Below are positions 1 to 8,923 of a stretch of DNA of 10,000 bases, one piece after another. The notes below the pieces were generated by a model that saw only the letters and a list, made by a program, of their open reading frames with translations, was not told the DNA's origin and did not search any database. The stretch is taken from contig JAIWOL010000085.1 of the NCBI GenBank assembly GCA_020216925.1, positions 1 to 10,000 on the forward strand, given 5' to 3'. Position numbers and translations under genes: made by a program. Position 1 is the first letter of the stretch. Each line of letters opens with the position of its first letter. Source of the stretch: Thiobacillus sp. GTDB lineage: Bacteria; Pseudomonadota; Gammaproteobacteria; Burkholderiales; Thiobacillaceae.

Positions 1-74
1 AATTGGTAGACGCACTAGGTTCAGGTCCTAGCGGTGGCAACACTGTGGAGGTTCGAGTCCTCTTCTGGGCACCA
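1..74 (+). tRNA. tRNA-Leu(CAG), 5' end cut by the window edge
   Basis: This is the 3' portion of a tRNA reading CUG leucine codons. The anticodon stem CTAGG (15-19) pairs with CCTAG (27-31) around a 7-nt loop whose anticodon is CAG (22-24). A long variable arm follows, CGGTG (32-36) with CACTG (41-45) around GCAA; such an arm is expected only in class II tRNAs (Leu, Ser, Tyr). The T arm is GGAGG/CCTCT around TTCGAGT (52-58). The 3' acceptor strand is 64-70, with discriminator A71 and an encoded CCA at 72-74. The 5' acceptor strand and the start of the D arm, about a dozen bases, lie outside the window. Confidence 0.95.
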
Positions 75-83
75 GACGCAAGC

Positions 84-110
84 AAAAAGCCGGCTTCATG
101 TCGGCTTTTT
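84..110. terminator. Bidirectional intrinsic terminator between tRNA-Leu and purA
   Basis: AAAAAGCCG (84-92) and CGGCTTTTT (102-110) form a perfect 9-bp inverted repeat around a 9-nt loop. On the plus strand the stem ends in a T run and a further T-rich stretch follows to 117, which suits termination of the tRNA transcript 10 nt after its CCA. Read on the minus strand the same hairpin also ends in TTTTT and lies 19 nt past the purA stop codon, so it can end the hflX-purA transcript too. This is a common arrangement for converging units. Confidence 0.85.
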
Positions 111-129
111 ATTTTTGTAGCCTCGACCA

Positions 130-1449
<1,320 letters not shown>

Positions 1450-2406
1450 TCAAGCGCCAGCGACCGCCAGCTCGCGCAAATCCAGACTGAATCCCGTGGC
1501 CGGACGCGCCCGGCCGAACACCTTGCCGACCTCGTCATAGCGCCCGCCCTGCGCAATCGCGCTGCTGCGCCCGGCGGCATAGGCGGCAAACACCACGCCG
1601 CTGTGATAGCCATAGCCACGCAGTTCGGCCAGATCGTAGGCTGCGTTGACGCCTGCCAGCTCCGCGTCGACAGACTCCAGCGCATCCAGCGCCGCCGCCA
1701 CGGCTGGCAGGGCTGGCAGGCGCGCGCGTGCCTCTGCCAGCACGGCACGGTCGCCATAAAGCTGCGTCAACGCGGCAAACGCATCGGCGAGCGAGGCGGG
1801 CAGGCCTGCCGTGAGCACGCCGACAGCGCTGACGTCCTTGGCCTGCAGCGCGCCAAACAGCCGGTGTTCGATGTCGCCGGAAAGCCCTGCCTCCAGCACC
1901 AGAGCACGATAGACCCCGACGTGGCCGATATCGAGTTGGGCCGCGCGCACACCACAGGCATCCAGCCCCTTGAGCATCAGGGTAAGGATTTCCAGGTCAG
2001 CCTGCGTGCTGGCGTCGCCATACAGTTCGGCCCCGATCTGGATCGGTTCGCGCGAACGATGGAAACCATCCGGGCGGGTATGCAGCACGCTGCCCGCGTA
2101 GCACAGGCGGTTCACGGCATTGGCCGCGAGCAGGTGCGCGTCGATGCGCGCAACCTGCGGGGTGATATCGGCGCGCACGCCCATCAGCCGGCCACTCATC
2201 TGGTCGACGAGCTTGAATGTCTTGAGATCGAGGTCGGCGCCCACGCCCGTGAGCAACGAATCGACATATTCCATCAGCGGCGGAATCACCAGCTGGTAAC
2301 CCCTGGCCCGGAACAGGTCGAGCAGCGCACGGCGCATGTCCTCCATGCGCCAGGCCTGCGGTGGCAACACATCCTCGACACTTTCAGGCAACAACCAGGC
2401 AGTCAT
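1450..2406 (-). CDS. hisZ: ATP phosphoribosyltransferase regulatory subunit
   Basis: HisZ is a catalytically inactive relative of histidyl-tRNA synthetase. It joins the short form of HisG to make an active ATP phosphoribosyltransferase, the first enzyme of histidine synthesis, and mediates histidine feedback. The 318-residue protein shows the class II synthetase-like core: IPPLMEYVDSLL (41-52), motif 2-like RADITPQVAR (78-87), RPDGFHRSREPIQIGAELYG (111-130), and the C-terminal GGRYDEVGKVFGRARPATGFSLDL (287-310). As I remember the family, many betaproteobacterial HisZ proteins run to about 380 residues with an extra C-terminal segment. This one stops soon after motif 3, and purA begins 21 nt on, so the tail is absent. 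The ATG at 2406 directly abuts the stop of the preceding gene and has no clear Shine-Dalgarno sequence, which points to coupled translation. The substrate subunit hisG is not in the window. Confidence 0.94.
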   Translation of the reverse strand: MTAWLLPESVEDVLPPQAWRMEDMRRALLDLFRARGYQLVIPPLMEYVDSLLTGVGADLDLKTFKLVDQMSGRLMGVRADITPQVARIDAHLLAANAVNRLCYAGSVLHTRPDGFHRSREPIQIGAELYGDASTQADLEILTLMLKGLDACGVRAAQLDIGHVGVYRALVLEAGLSGDIEHRLFGALQAKDVSAVGVLTAGLPASLADAFAALTQLYGDRAVLAEARARLPALPAVAAALDALESVDAELAGVNAAYDLAELRGYGYHSGVVFAAYAAGRSSAIAQGGRYDEVGKVFGRARPATGFSLDLRELAVAGA

Positions 2407-2595
2407 TTAATTCAGCACCGTCAACAAAAAAACGCCGCCCAACATCGAGGCAGCGCCCATGAAACGCAGCTGACCATCGGTCAGTTCTGCGGCACGACGA
2501 AACACATCACGCCACATCGCCGGCACCGCGAAAGGCAGCAACCCCTCGATCACCAGCAACAGGCCGAAGGCGGCGAACCAGTCGCCACCGCTCAT
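2407..2595 (-). CDS. DUF2065 family small inner-membrane protein (YjeT-like)
   Basis: This 62-residue protein belongs to the DUF2065 family, whose members usually sit next to hflC (yjeT in enterobacteria); its function is unknown to me. Two hydrophobic segments are visible, about residues 7-25 and 46-61. They are separated by a short charged stretch around WRDVFRRAAELTDGQLR, giving a hairpin-like two-pass membrane protein. The GLLLVIEGLLPFAVPAMWR stretch near the N terminus is typical of the family. Its ATG overlaps the hflC stop in an ATGA arrangement, and its TAA directly abuts the hisZ start, so translation is probably coupled on both sides. The position suggests a role linked to HflKC, but that is inference. 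Confidence 0.88.
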   Translation of the reverse strand: MSGGDWFAAFGLLLVIEGLLPFAVPAMWRDVFRRAAELTDGQLRFMGAASMLGGVFLLTVLN

Positions 2596-3473
2596 TTCTC
2601 GCCGGCCGCGCGCGGGTTCTTCATGTATTTGAAGAAATCGGCGCTGGGATCCAGCACCATCACGTCGCTCTTGTTCTTGAAGCTCTCGCGATAAGCCTGC
2701 ATCGACCGGTAGAAAGCATAGAACTCGGCATTCTTGCCATAGGCACCCGCATAGATCGCGCCCGCCTTGGCATCGCCTTCGCCTTTGACGCGCTGCGCGT
2801 CGCGATAGGCTTCGGCGACGATCACGTCCTTCTGCTTGTCGGCATCGGCCTTGATCTTTTCCGCTTCGGCGGCGCCGGTGGAACGCAATTCGTTGGCCAC
2901 CTGTTTGCGCTCGGCCTCCATGCGGCGATAGACGTTCTCCGATACCGATTCCGGAAGATCGACGCGCTTGATGCGCACGTCCACCACCTGGATGCCGATC
3001 TTGCGGGCGTCCTGGTCGGCTTTCTGGCGTATGGTGTTCATGATGGTGTCGCGTTGCCCCGACACCACGTCGTTGATGGTGCGTTTGCCGAACTCGGCGC
3101 GCAGGCCGTCGTTCACCGTCTGGTTGAGACGGATCGCGGCACGCTTCTCGTCACCGCCCACCGACACATAGAACTGCTTGGCATCGATCACGCGCCACTT
3201 GATGAACGAATCGACCAGTACGTTCTTTTTCTCCGAGGTGATGAAACGCTCGGGGTCGGCAGCGTCCAGTGTCAGGATGCGCGTATCGAAATAGCGCACG
3301 TTCTGCACCAGCGGCAGCTTGAAGTAAAGGCCGGGCTTGGTCTTGACGGACACGACCTCGCCCAGCTGGAAGACCATGGCGTTCTGCCGCTGGTCCACGG
3401 TGAACATGCTACCGGACAACACCACCAGCACGATGACGAGCCCGATCAGGAGGGGGCCTAAATTGCGGTTCAT
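2592..3473 (-). CDS. hflC: HflC, SPFH-domain subunit of the FtsH-modulating complex
   Basis: HflC pairs with HflK in a large membrane-anchored periplasmic cage around the FtsH protease and limits its action on membrane proteins. The 293-residue protein has a single N-terminal membrane anchor (about residues 6-24, preceded by MNRNLG). It is followed by the SPFH/band 7 domain, beginning at VDQRQNAMVFQLGEVV. A charged alanine- and glutamate-rich region comes next (ERKQVANELRSTGAAEAEKIKADADK), as expected for the coiled-coil part. The C-terminal DVMVLDPSADFFKYMKNP is typical of HflC. The ATG at 3473 overlaps the hflK stop by four bases (ATGA) and has GGAGG at 3481-3485 with a 7-nt spacer, so it can initiate strongly on its own. 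Its stop overlaps the start of the DUF2065 gene. Confidence 0.97.
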   Translation of the reverse strand: MNRNLGPLLIGLVIVLVVLSGSMFTVDQRQNAMVFQLGEVVSVKTKPGLYFKLPLVQNVRYFDTRILTLDAADPERFITSEKKNVLVDSFIKWRVIDAKQFYVSVGGDEKRAAIRLNQTVNDGLRAEFGKRTINDVVSGQRDTIMNTIRQKADQDARKIGIQVVDVRIKRVDLPESVSENVYRRMEAERKQVANELRSTGAAEAEKIKADADKQKDVIVAEAYRDAQRVKGEGDAKAGAIYAGAYGKNAEFYAFYRSMQAYRESFKNKSDVMVLDPSADFFKYMKNPRAAGEK

Positions 3474-4666
3474 GGCCGATCCTCCCGGTCGCGGCTGCGC
3501 AAGGCATCGCGCATGCGTGAGTCGGTCATCGCCGGCGGGGTGGCCGGCGCGGCGGGCTGGGCCAGCGTATCAGGCCCACCCGCATAGGGCTGGGAGACGA
3601 TCTGTTGCAGCTTGTCGAGCGGCAGATAAAGCAGGCTGTTGCCGCCCTTCTGGTCGACGACGATCTTGCTGGTGTTGTTCATCACGGTCTGCATGGTGTC
3701 GAGATACAGGCGCTGGCGCGTGACCTGGGGGGCCTTCTGGTATTCGGCGAGAATCTGCGAGAAGCGGCTCGCTTCACCCTCGGCGTTGGCGATCACCGCG
3801 AGCTTGTAGCCTTCGGCTTCTTCCTTGAGGCGCGAGGCCAGACCACGGGCGCGCGGCACCACGTCGTTGGAATAGGCTTCGGCTTCGTTCTTGAGCCGCT
3901 CGCGGTCCTGGCCGGCCTTCACGGCATCGTCGAATGCCGCCTGAACCTGCTCGGGCGGCTGGATGTTCTGCAGTGTCACCTGGCTGACGCTGATGCCGGT
4001 CTTGTAGCGGTCGAGAATATCCTGCATCAGCGCTTTGGCGCGCGCGGCGATATCGGCACGCCCTTCGTACAGCACATAGTCCATCTTGTTCTTGCCGACG
4101 ATCTCGCGCATGGCGGTTTCCGCCACTTGCAGCACGGTGTCTTCCGGCGCCCGGTTAACGAACAGGAAGTCCTTGGGATCCTTGAGGATGTATTGCACCG
4201 CAAACTGCAGATCGATGATGTTCTCGTCGTCGGTGAGCATCAGCGATTCCTTCAGCACCTTGCTCTTGACGCTGTTGCGGTAGCCGATTTCCACCGTGCG
4301 CACCTGGTCGACGTTGACGACCTCGCGCGATTCGATCGGCCAGGGCAGATGCCAGCGCGGACCCGGCTCGGTGGTTTCGATGTATTTGCCGAAACGCAGC
4401 ACGATGCCGCGCTGGCCGGTATCGACGATGTAAAAACCGCTGGCCAGCCAGACCAGCACTGCTGCGCCGACGATCAAACCGATCAGGTTGCCGCCTCCAG
4501 GCAGATTGGAGGCCGGGCCGCCGCTGTCGTCGCCACCGCCGCCGGATTTGCCGCCGAACATGCCGTTCAGCTTCTGGTTGAGTTTGCGCCAGATCTCGTC
4601 GAGATCGGGCGGTCCGCTGTTTTTGCGGTTATCACGATTGCCCCATTGCGGGTCGTTCCAGGCCAT
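3470..4666 (-). CDS. hflK: HflK, SPFH-domain subunit of the FtsH-modulating complex
   Basis: HflK is the larger partner of HflC in the membrane complex that surrounds FtsH. The 398-residue protein opens with a cytoplasmic tail containing MAWNDPQWGNRDN and a glycine-rich stretch (about residues 38-60). A single membrane segment follows at about 61-81, then the SPFH/band 7 domain from DTGQRGIVLRFGKY onward. The charged helical region with EAEAYSNDVVPRARG and EEAEGYKLAVIANAEGEASRF leads to a proline/alanine-rich C terminus. It starts 12 nt after the hflX stop; no convincing Shine-Dalgarno sequence is visible, so translation may depend partly on ribosomes arriving from hflX. Its TGA overlaps the hflC ATG. 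Confidence 0.97.
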   Translation of the reverse strand: MAWNDPQWGNRDNRKNSGPPDLDEIWRKLNQKLNGMFGGKSGGGGDDSGGPASNLPGGGNLIGLIVGAAVLVWLASGFYIVDTGQRGIVLRFGKYIETTEPGPRWHLPWPIESREVVNVDQVRTVEIGYRNSVKSKVLKESLMLTDDENIIDLQFAVQYILKDPKDFLFVNRAPEDTVLQVAETAMREIVGKNKMDYVLYEGRADIAARAKALMQDILDRYKTGISVSQVTLQNIQPPEQVQAAFDDAVKAGQDRERLKNEAEAYSNDVVPRARGLASRLKEEAEGYKLAVIANAEGEASRFSQILAEYQKAPQVTRQRLYLDTMQTVMNNTSKIVVDQKGGNSLLYLPLDKLQQIVSQPYAGGPDTLAQPAAPATPPAMTDSRMRDALRSRDREDRP

Positions 4667-4678
4667 ATAGTCAGGGTG

Positions 4679-5863
4679 TCATGCAGAAAAAGGGGTGGTT
4701 GGAATCGCGCCGGCAACCGCCATACCGTCATCATCGACCGCCCGCGCTTCGAGCAGGATTTCCGACAGCGCATCTCTCAAAAGTTCCAGCCCCGCCCCGC
4801 TCCGGGCCGAGACATAAACGCTTTGCAGTTTACCATATTCGTCGCGCGCGATTCCCGGCGCAACGCCCGTCAAATCTAGCTTGTTATAGATGCGCAGCTG
4901 GGGCACGACGCCGGCGCCGATTTCCTGCAAAACCTTCTCCACTGCCTCGATTTGCCGCTCTCGCACCGGGCTGGCGGCATCGATGACGTGCAACAGAAGA
5001 TCTGCTTCGGCCGTGGCTTCCAGCGTGGCGCGAAACGCCGCCACCAGATCGTGTGGCAGCCGGGTAATGAACCCGACCGTGTCCGACAGCACGACCTCGC
5101 CACTGGCCGGCGACCCGCCCGCTCCCGCCGCCAGGCGCGGCAGATAGATTTTGCGCGTGGTGGTGTCCAGCGTGGCAAAGAGCTGGTCGGCCGCGTAGGC
5201 CTCGGCGCGGGTCAGGGCATTGAAGAGGGTGGATTTGCCCGCGTTGGTGTAGCCCACCAGAGCAACCGAGAACACCTGCTGGCGCCCGCGCGCGCGGCGC
5301 TGCGTGCGCCGCTGTTTGTCCAGCTTGTGCAAGCGGTCCTGCAAGGCCTTGACGCGCACGCCGAGCAGCCGTCGGTCGGTCTCAAGCTGCTTCTCGCCCG
5401 GTCCGCGCATGCCCACGCCGCCCCGCTGGCGTTCGAGGTGGGTCCAGCCGCGCACCAGCCGGGTCGACAGGTGCTTGAGTTGCGCCAGTTCGACCTGGAG
5501 CTTGCCTTCGGCGCTGCGCGCGCGGCTGGCGAAAATGTCCAGGATCAGGCTCACGCGATCGATGACCCGGCACTGGAAGCGGCGTTCGAGATTGCGTTCC
5601 TGGGCCGGCGACAGTTCATGGTTGAAGATGACGACTTCCGCCCCGGACGCCGCCACCCGCGCCGCTATCTCATCCGCCTTGCCGCTCCCCACGAACAGCG
5701 CGGCGTCTGGCCGCGCGCGCTTGCCGGTGATCTCGTCCAGCACCTCCAGACCGGCGCCGCTGGCCAGCAGGCGCAATTCGGCGAGGCCCTCCGGAAAGTC
5801 CGGGCTGCCGAAATCGACCGCCACGAGCACGACGCGCTCGCCCCCCTGATGACGCTCAAACAC
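4679..5863 (-). CDS. hflX: GTPase HflX
   Basis: HflX is a translation-factor-class GTPase that binds the 50S subunit and, in E. coli, splits stalled ribosomes under stress. The 394-residue protein has the N-terminal HflX domain with VGSGKADEI (58-66), a helical linker with the conserved glycine-rich RGGVGMRGPGEKQLETDRR (147-165), then the G domain: G1 GYTNAGKS (204-211), G3 DTVGF (261-265), G4 NKLD (327-330) and G5 VSAR (351-354). The start is a GTG at 5863. An in-frame TGA lies at 5912-5914 and no ATG, GTG or TTG falls between, so this is the first plausible start, although its Shine-Dalgarno sequence is weak. It heads the hflX-hflK-hflC-DUF2065-hisZ-purA unit. Its usual upstream neighbour, hfq, is missing here. 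Confidence 0.96.
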   Translation of the reverse strand: MFERHQGGERVVLVAVDFGSPDFPEGLAELRLLASGAGLEVLDEITGKRARPDAALFVGSGKADEIAARVAASGAEVVIFNHELSPAQERNLERRFQCRVIDRVSLILDIFASRARSAEGKLQVELAQLKHLSTRLVRGWTHLERQRGGVGMRGPGEKQLETDRRLLGVRVKALQDRLHKLDKQRRTQRRARGRQQVFSVALVGYTNAGKSTLFNALTRAEAYAADQLFATLDTTTRKIYLPRLAAGAGGSPASGEVVLSDTVGFITRLPHDLVAAFRATLEATAEADLLLHVIDAASPVRERQIEAVEKVLQEIGAGVVPQLRIYNKLDLTGVAPGIARDEYGKLQSVYVSARSGAGLELLRDALSEILLEARAVDDDGMAVAGAIPTTPFSA

Positions 5864-5940
5864 GAATGCGGCGTCCCGAATTGACGCAAGCGGCCAGAAC
5901 CATGGAATCGATCAAGACCCGTACTGAATGGACAGCCTGT

Positions 5941-5946
5941 ATTGTA
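5941..5946 (-). promoter_or_regulatory. Tentative -10 element upstream of hflX
   Basis: The 91-bp gap between the GGDEF-EAL gene and hflX contains, on the minus strand, TACAAT at 5941-5946, a 5-of-6 match to the sigma70 -10 box and about 77 nt before the hflX GTG. The sequence at the expected -35 position (CCCATC at 5964-5969) is poor and there is no extended -10 TG. It is therefore only a candidate for the promoter of the hflX unit. The gap holds no other gene and no intrinsic terminator that I can see, so read-through from the upstream gene is also possible. Confidence 0.25.
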
Positions 5947-5954
5947 GGGCCGGA

Positions 5955-7769
5955 TCAGACGAGGATGGGCCGGCCAAAATGCCAGCCTTGCGCATAGTTC
6001 ACGCCCATGTCCGCCAGAATGCGGGCGGTTTCGGCATCCTCGACGTGTTCGGCGACGGTCAGCACGCCCTCCTTGCGGGCAAAACTGGCCAGGCTCTCCA
6101 CAATGCCCGCCACCTTGCGGTCGCCGCGCATGTGGGCAATGAGCCAGCCCTCTATCTTGAGAAAACTCACCGGCAGGTTCGCCAGATAGAGATACGACGA
6201 ATAGCCACTGCCAAAATCGTCCAGCGCCAGCCTGAAGCCGAAGTCGATGAATGGTTGCAGGTCGGCACGCAAACGCTCGATGCTGACGATGCGCTGTCGT
6301 TCGGTCAGTTCCAGCACCATGGGCTTGACCGGCCCGATGCCGCAGGTGGCGCAGTAGTTCGTGGCGCGGGCGAACATTTCGTCGACCAGATCGCGGCGCG
6401 CGAGGAATTGCGGCGAGACGTTCACGAAATGCGCATAGTCTGTCGCGCCGCCCGCACTGATCCGCATACCGCAACGATGCATGGTCTGGTGGATGATCTG
6501 CCGGTCAATTTCAGCCATCAGACCCAGGCCTTCCGCCTGCTCAACGAAGCGTCCGGCCTCGACCACTTCGCCGCTGTTCAGGCAGATACGGGCGAGCGCC
6601 TCGTCTGCCACGGCCGCGCCCGTTTCCAGATCGACGATGATCTGCATGGCCACGCGGATGCCGCCGCTCGCTATTGCCTGCCGCAACTGTCCGGCGTTGA
6701 GCGCGCGGTTGTCCCGCTCCACCAGCCTGACCTTATCGCGGCCCTCGCTCTTTGCGCGGTAAAGCGCCTGATCGATTGCATCGATGAGCATCGCGGTATC
6801 GGCTTCGTCGGGCCCAAAAGCTGCCACGCCAGCAGAAAAGCTCAGTGTGATGTCGCCCACACTCGTCTGCACAGGAGTGGACCGGCACAGCCCGGCCATA
6901 CGCTCGATGATGTTGCCTGCGTCTTCTGCCGTACAGCCATGAAGCACGAACAGGAATTCTTCACCGCCCCAGCGCGCCACCCAGTCGCCCTCCCGCAGAC
7001 CTTGTTCAAAGCGGCGCGCCGTGGCTGCGAGCACCTCGTCGCCCACGGCATGCCCATAGCGATCATTGATCGACTTGAAATGATCAATGTCAACCAGGGC
7101 CAGCGCGAATCCGCAACGGTCACGCGGTGCGCGCGCCTTTTCCGTATGCAGGCGCTCTTCGGCTGCGCGGCGGTTGGGCAAGCCCGTCAGCGCATCGGTC
7201 AGCGCCATGCGCTGGAGCAGTTCGTGCTGCGCCGACTGGTAGAGCGCATTGCCCAGCCAGTCGGCGATCAATTCCATGTAGGCGATGTCAACGGGATCCA
7301 CGGCCGGACGGGCCTGCCGTCTGAGAAAGGCCAGAACCCAACCGGTCTCGTTCCCCACCGTGATCGGCAGGCCCGAATAATTCAGCAGGCCCCAATGCGT
7401 CACGGTCGGGTGCCCGGCGTACTGGCCGTGTTTGCGTAGATCGGGTATGTGCATGGGTTCACGGCTCAGGTGAACATCCCGACACATCACGTTCTCGACC
7501 GCCAGCACCGCGCCTTCCGGAAAAACGCCCAGACGATCGAAGACATAGCGAGCGGTGTACTGGTCGCCGAATTCACCGAGCAGAACCAGGTCCATGTCCA
7601 GCACCTCTGCCGCCATCGCCAGCATGGCGCGGATGCGCGCTTCATCCGACAGGCCGCGCTGCGCCGAGAGTTTCCACAGGGCGGTCAGCCGGTCGATGTG
7701 CGAGACATCGCCCCTGGCGGCGGCAGCCGGGATAGCGGGCGGCGGCGTGAATGCGTCAGTCGAAGTCAT
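5955..7769 (-). CDS. GAF-GGDEF-EAL cyclic-di-GMP turnover protein
   Basis: This 604-residue cytoplasmic protein (no membrane segment seen) combines a sensory and two c-di-GMP domains. Residues about 27-178 resemble a GAF-type sensor. Residues about 185-350 are a GGDEF domain with VDIDHFKSIND (metal site, Asp227), an intact active site GGEEF (268-272) and an intact inhibitory I-site RxxD (Arg259, Asp262) five residues before it. It is therefore probably an active, product-inhibited diguanylate cyclase. Residues about 365-604 are an EAL domain with E390-A-L, Asn450, Glu487, DDFG (517-520), Lys538, Glu574 and QG (594-595). The usual KID aspartate is Glu540 and the segment after EAL is short. Phosphodiesterase activity is plausible but uncertain. 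The ATG at 7769 has an in-frame TAA just upstream but only a GGGG touching the start codon as a ribosome-binding site. The gene lies 44 nt after the GalT-like gene and may be co-transcribed with it. What the GAF domain senses cannot be told. Confidence 0.92.
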   Translation of the reverse strand: MTSTDAFTPPPAIPAAAARGDVSHIDRLTALWKLSAQRGLSDEARIRAMLAMAAEVLDMDLVLLGEFGDQYTARYVFDRLGVFPEGAVLAVENVMCRDVHLSREPMHIPDLRKHGQYAGHPTVTHWGLLNYSGLPITVGNETGWVLAFLRRQARPAVDPVDIAYMELIADWLGNALYQSAQHELLQRMALTDALTGLPNRRAAEERLHTEKARAPRDRCGFALALVDIDHFKSINDRYGHAVGDEVLAATARRFEQGLREGDWVARWGGEEFLFVLHGCTAEDAGNIIERMAGLCRSTPVQTSVGDITLSFSAGVAAFGPDEADTAMLIDAIDQALYRAKSEGRDKVRLVERDNRALNAGQLRQAIASGGIRVAMQIIVDLETGAAVADEALARICLNSGEVVEAGRFVEQAEGLGLMAEIDRQIIHQTMHRCGMRISAGGATDYAHFVNVSPQFLARRDLVDEMFARATNYCATCGIGPVKPMVLELTERQRIVSIERLRADLQPFIDFGFRLALDDFGSGYSSYLYLANLPVSFLKIEGWLIAHMRGDRKVAGIVESLASFARKEGVLTVAEHVEDAETARILADMGVNYAQGWHFGRPILV

Positions 7770-7813
7770 CCCCGATTATCGACCAGTCAGCCGGGAAACT
7801 TGACGCGCTCGTG

Positions 7814-8902
7814 TTACAGCTCGACCGCGCGCAGGCGTTCGGCCGCCCGCTCGGGGCTGATGGTGTTGACGAACAAACCCGAACCCAGCTCGAACCCGGT
7901 GGGAATCGAGGTGCGCGGACAGATTTCCAGATGCCAGTGATAGCTCGCATCGTGGGCCAGACGCGCCTTGTCGTGCGGCACCGAATGCAGGAAAAAATTG
8001 TACTGCGCGCCGCCGATCACGGCGTCGAGCCGCGCCATGGTGCGCCGGAGCACCCGCGCCAGGTCGTCGAAGGTGTCAGCCGGCGCGCCGAGGAAGTCCG
8101 CCTGATGCACCAGCGGCAGGATATGCACCTCCCATTCGTAGCGGCTGGCAAAGGGTTTGATGGCGATGAAATGCTCGCCGCGCTCGATCACATACTGGCC
8201 GACGTTGATCTTGCGCCGCACGGCGCCGGAGCCGCGGTCGTAGATCGTCGCCTCGAAGGTGAGCGCCTCGTCGATAAGCGCGCAGAAAATGCAGTGATGA
8301 TGTTTGGCGTAATGCGCGGCGCTGTTGCGCACCTCGGCCTCGACGTTTTCCGGCACGACCGGCATGGCGATGATCTGGCTGTGGGTGTGCGGAATCGACG
8401 CGCCGGCGGCCGGGCCGAAATTTTTGAACACCAGCACGTATTGCAGGCGCTCGTCGGATTCGAACAGCTGCCGCATGCGATTCTGGTAGACGCCGAACAG
8501 GGCCGCCAGATGCGATTCGGCCATTTCGTGGATGGCCGTGCCGTGTTCATGATGGTCGATGATGACTTCATGGCGGCCGTAGCCGTCGATCGTCTGTTGC
8601 AGGCCAAAGCTGAAATTGGCCTGCGTCCGGTCATCCCCCAGCACCGGGTAGAGGTTCTCGACTATGCGGATCTGCCATTCACCGGTTTCCGGCCAGGTCA
8701 GGATTGCCGGTGGCGTCTTGTGTTCATTGCCACGGCAGAACGGGCAGGTTTCGACGTGCTTGCGCGTGTCGCGCGGCGCAAGGTTTTCGGCTTTCTTCGG
8801 CCGCATCGACCGCGCCGTGGCGACCAGCACCGATTCGGCGGGGACGATGGGGTTCAGACGGATTTCACGGATTTCGCCGGCATCGGCGGGGGTTTCTGAC
8901 AT
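7814..8902 (-). CDS. GalT-family nucleotidylyltransferase (galactose-1-P uridylyltransferase or ADP-glucose phosphorylase type)
   Basis: This is a 362-residue HIT-superfamily enzyme that works through a covalent nucleotidyl-histidine. Members move UMP or AMP between a sugar phosphate and a nucleotide sugar. The active-site signature is PHTHSQ (171-176), with His174 the expected nucleophile. Two zinc-type cysteine pairs are present, CPFC (53-56) and CIFC (204-207), together with EVHILP (258-263) and YHWHLEICP (321-329). The frame is open further upstream, but I place the start at the ATG at 8902 because AGGAGG (8909-8914) precedes it with a 6-nt spacer and homologous sequence begins soon after. 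The phrase AGASIPHTHSQIIAMPVVP and the GFELGSG region near 336 resemble, from memory, the plant ADP-glucose phosphorylase subgroup more than E. coli GalT. A role in glycogen or ADP-glucose metabolism is thus possible; no other Leloir-pathway gene is present. Confidence 0.88.
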   Translation of the reverse strand: MSETPADAGEIREIRLNPIVPAESVLVATARSMRPKKAENLAPRDTRKHVETCPFCRGNEHKTPPAILTWPETGEWQIRIVENLYPVLGDDRTQANFSFGLQQTIDGYGRHEVIIDHHEHGTAIHEMAESHLAALFGVYQNRMRQLFESDERLQYVLVFKNFGPAAGASIPHTHSQIIAMPVVPENVEAEVRNSAAHYAKHHHCIFCALIDEALTFEATIYDRGSGAVRRKINVGQYVIERGEHFIAIKPFASRYEWEVHILPLVHQADFLGAPADTFDDLARVLRRTMARLDAVIGGAQYNFFLHSVPHDKARLAHDASYHWHLEICPRTSIPTGFELGSGLFVNTISPERAAERLRAVEL

Positions 8903-8904
8903 GA

Positions 8905-8919
8905 CGGGCCTCCTGCCCG
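8905..8919 (-). promoter_or_regulatory. Short hairpin presenting the galT-like Shine-Dalgarno in its loop
   Basis: CGGGC (8905-8909) and GCCCG (8915-8919) form a perfect 5-bp stem around a 5-nt loop, directly before the start codon at 8902. The AGGAGG ribosome-binding site (8909-8914 on the minus strand) falls mostly in the loop. As RNA this would leave the site partly exposed. Whether it has any effect on translation is not known; a short GC stem can arise by chance. Confidence 0.4.
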
Positions 8920-8923
8920 CAAG

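Noticed and set aside
3605..4879. A 424-codon plus-strand open frame opposite hflK and the end of hflX
   Set aside because: It is antisense to conserved coding sequence, has no domain or ribosome-binding site, and is explained by GC-rich codon bias.
5928..7439. A 503-codon plus-strand open frame opposite the GGDEF-EAL gene
   Set aside because: The minus-strand protein has complete domain motifs; the antisense product matches nothing I know.
7751..8899. A 382-codon plus-strand open frame opposite the galT-like gene
   Set aside because: It is the antisense shadow of a gene with intact active-site and zinc motifs and a strong ribosome-binding site.
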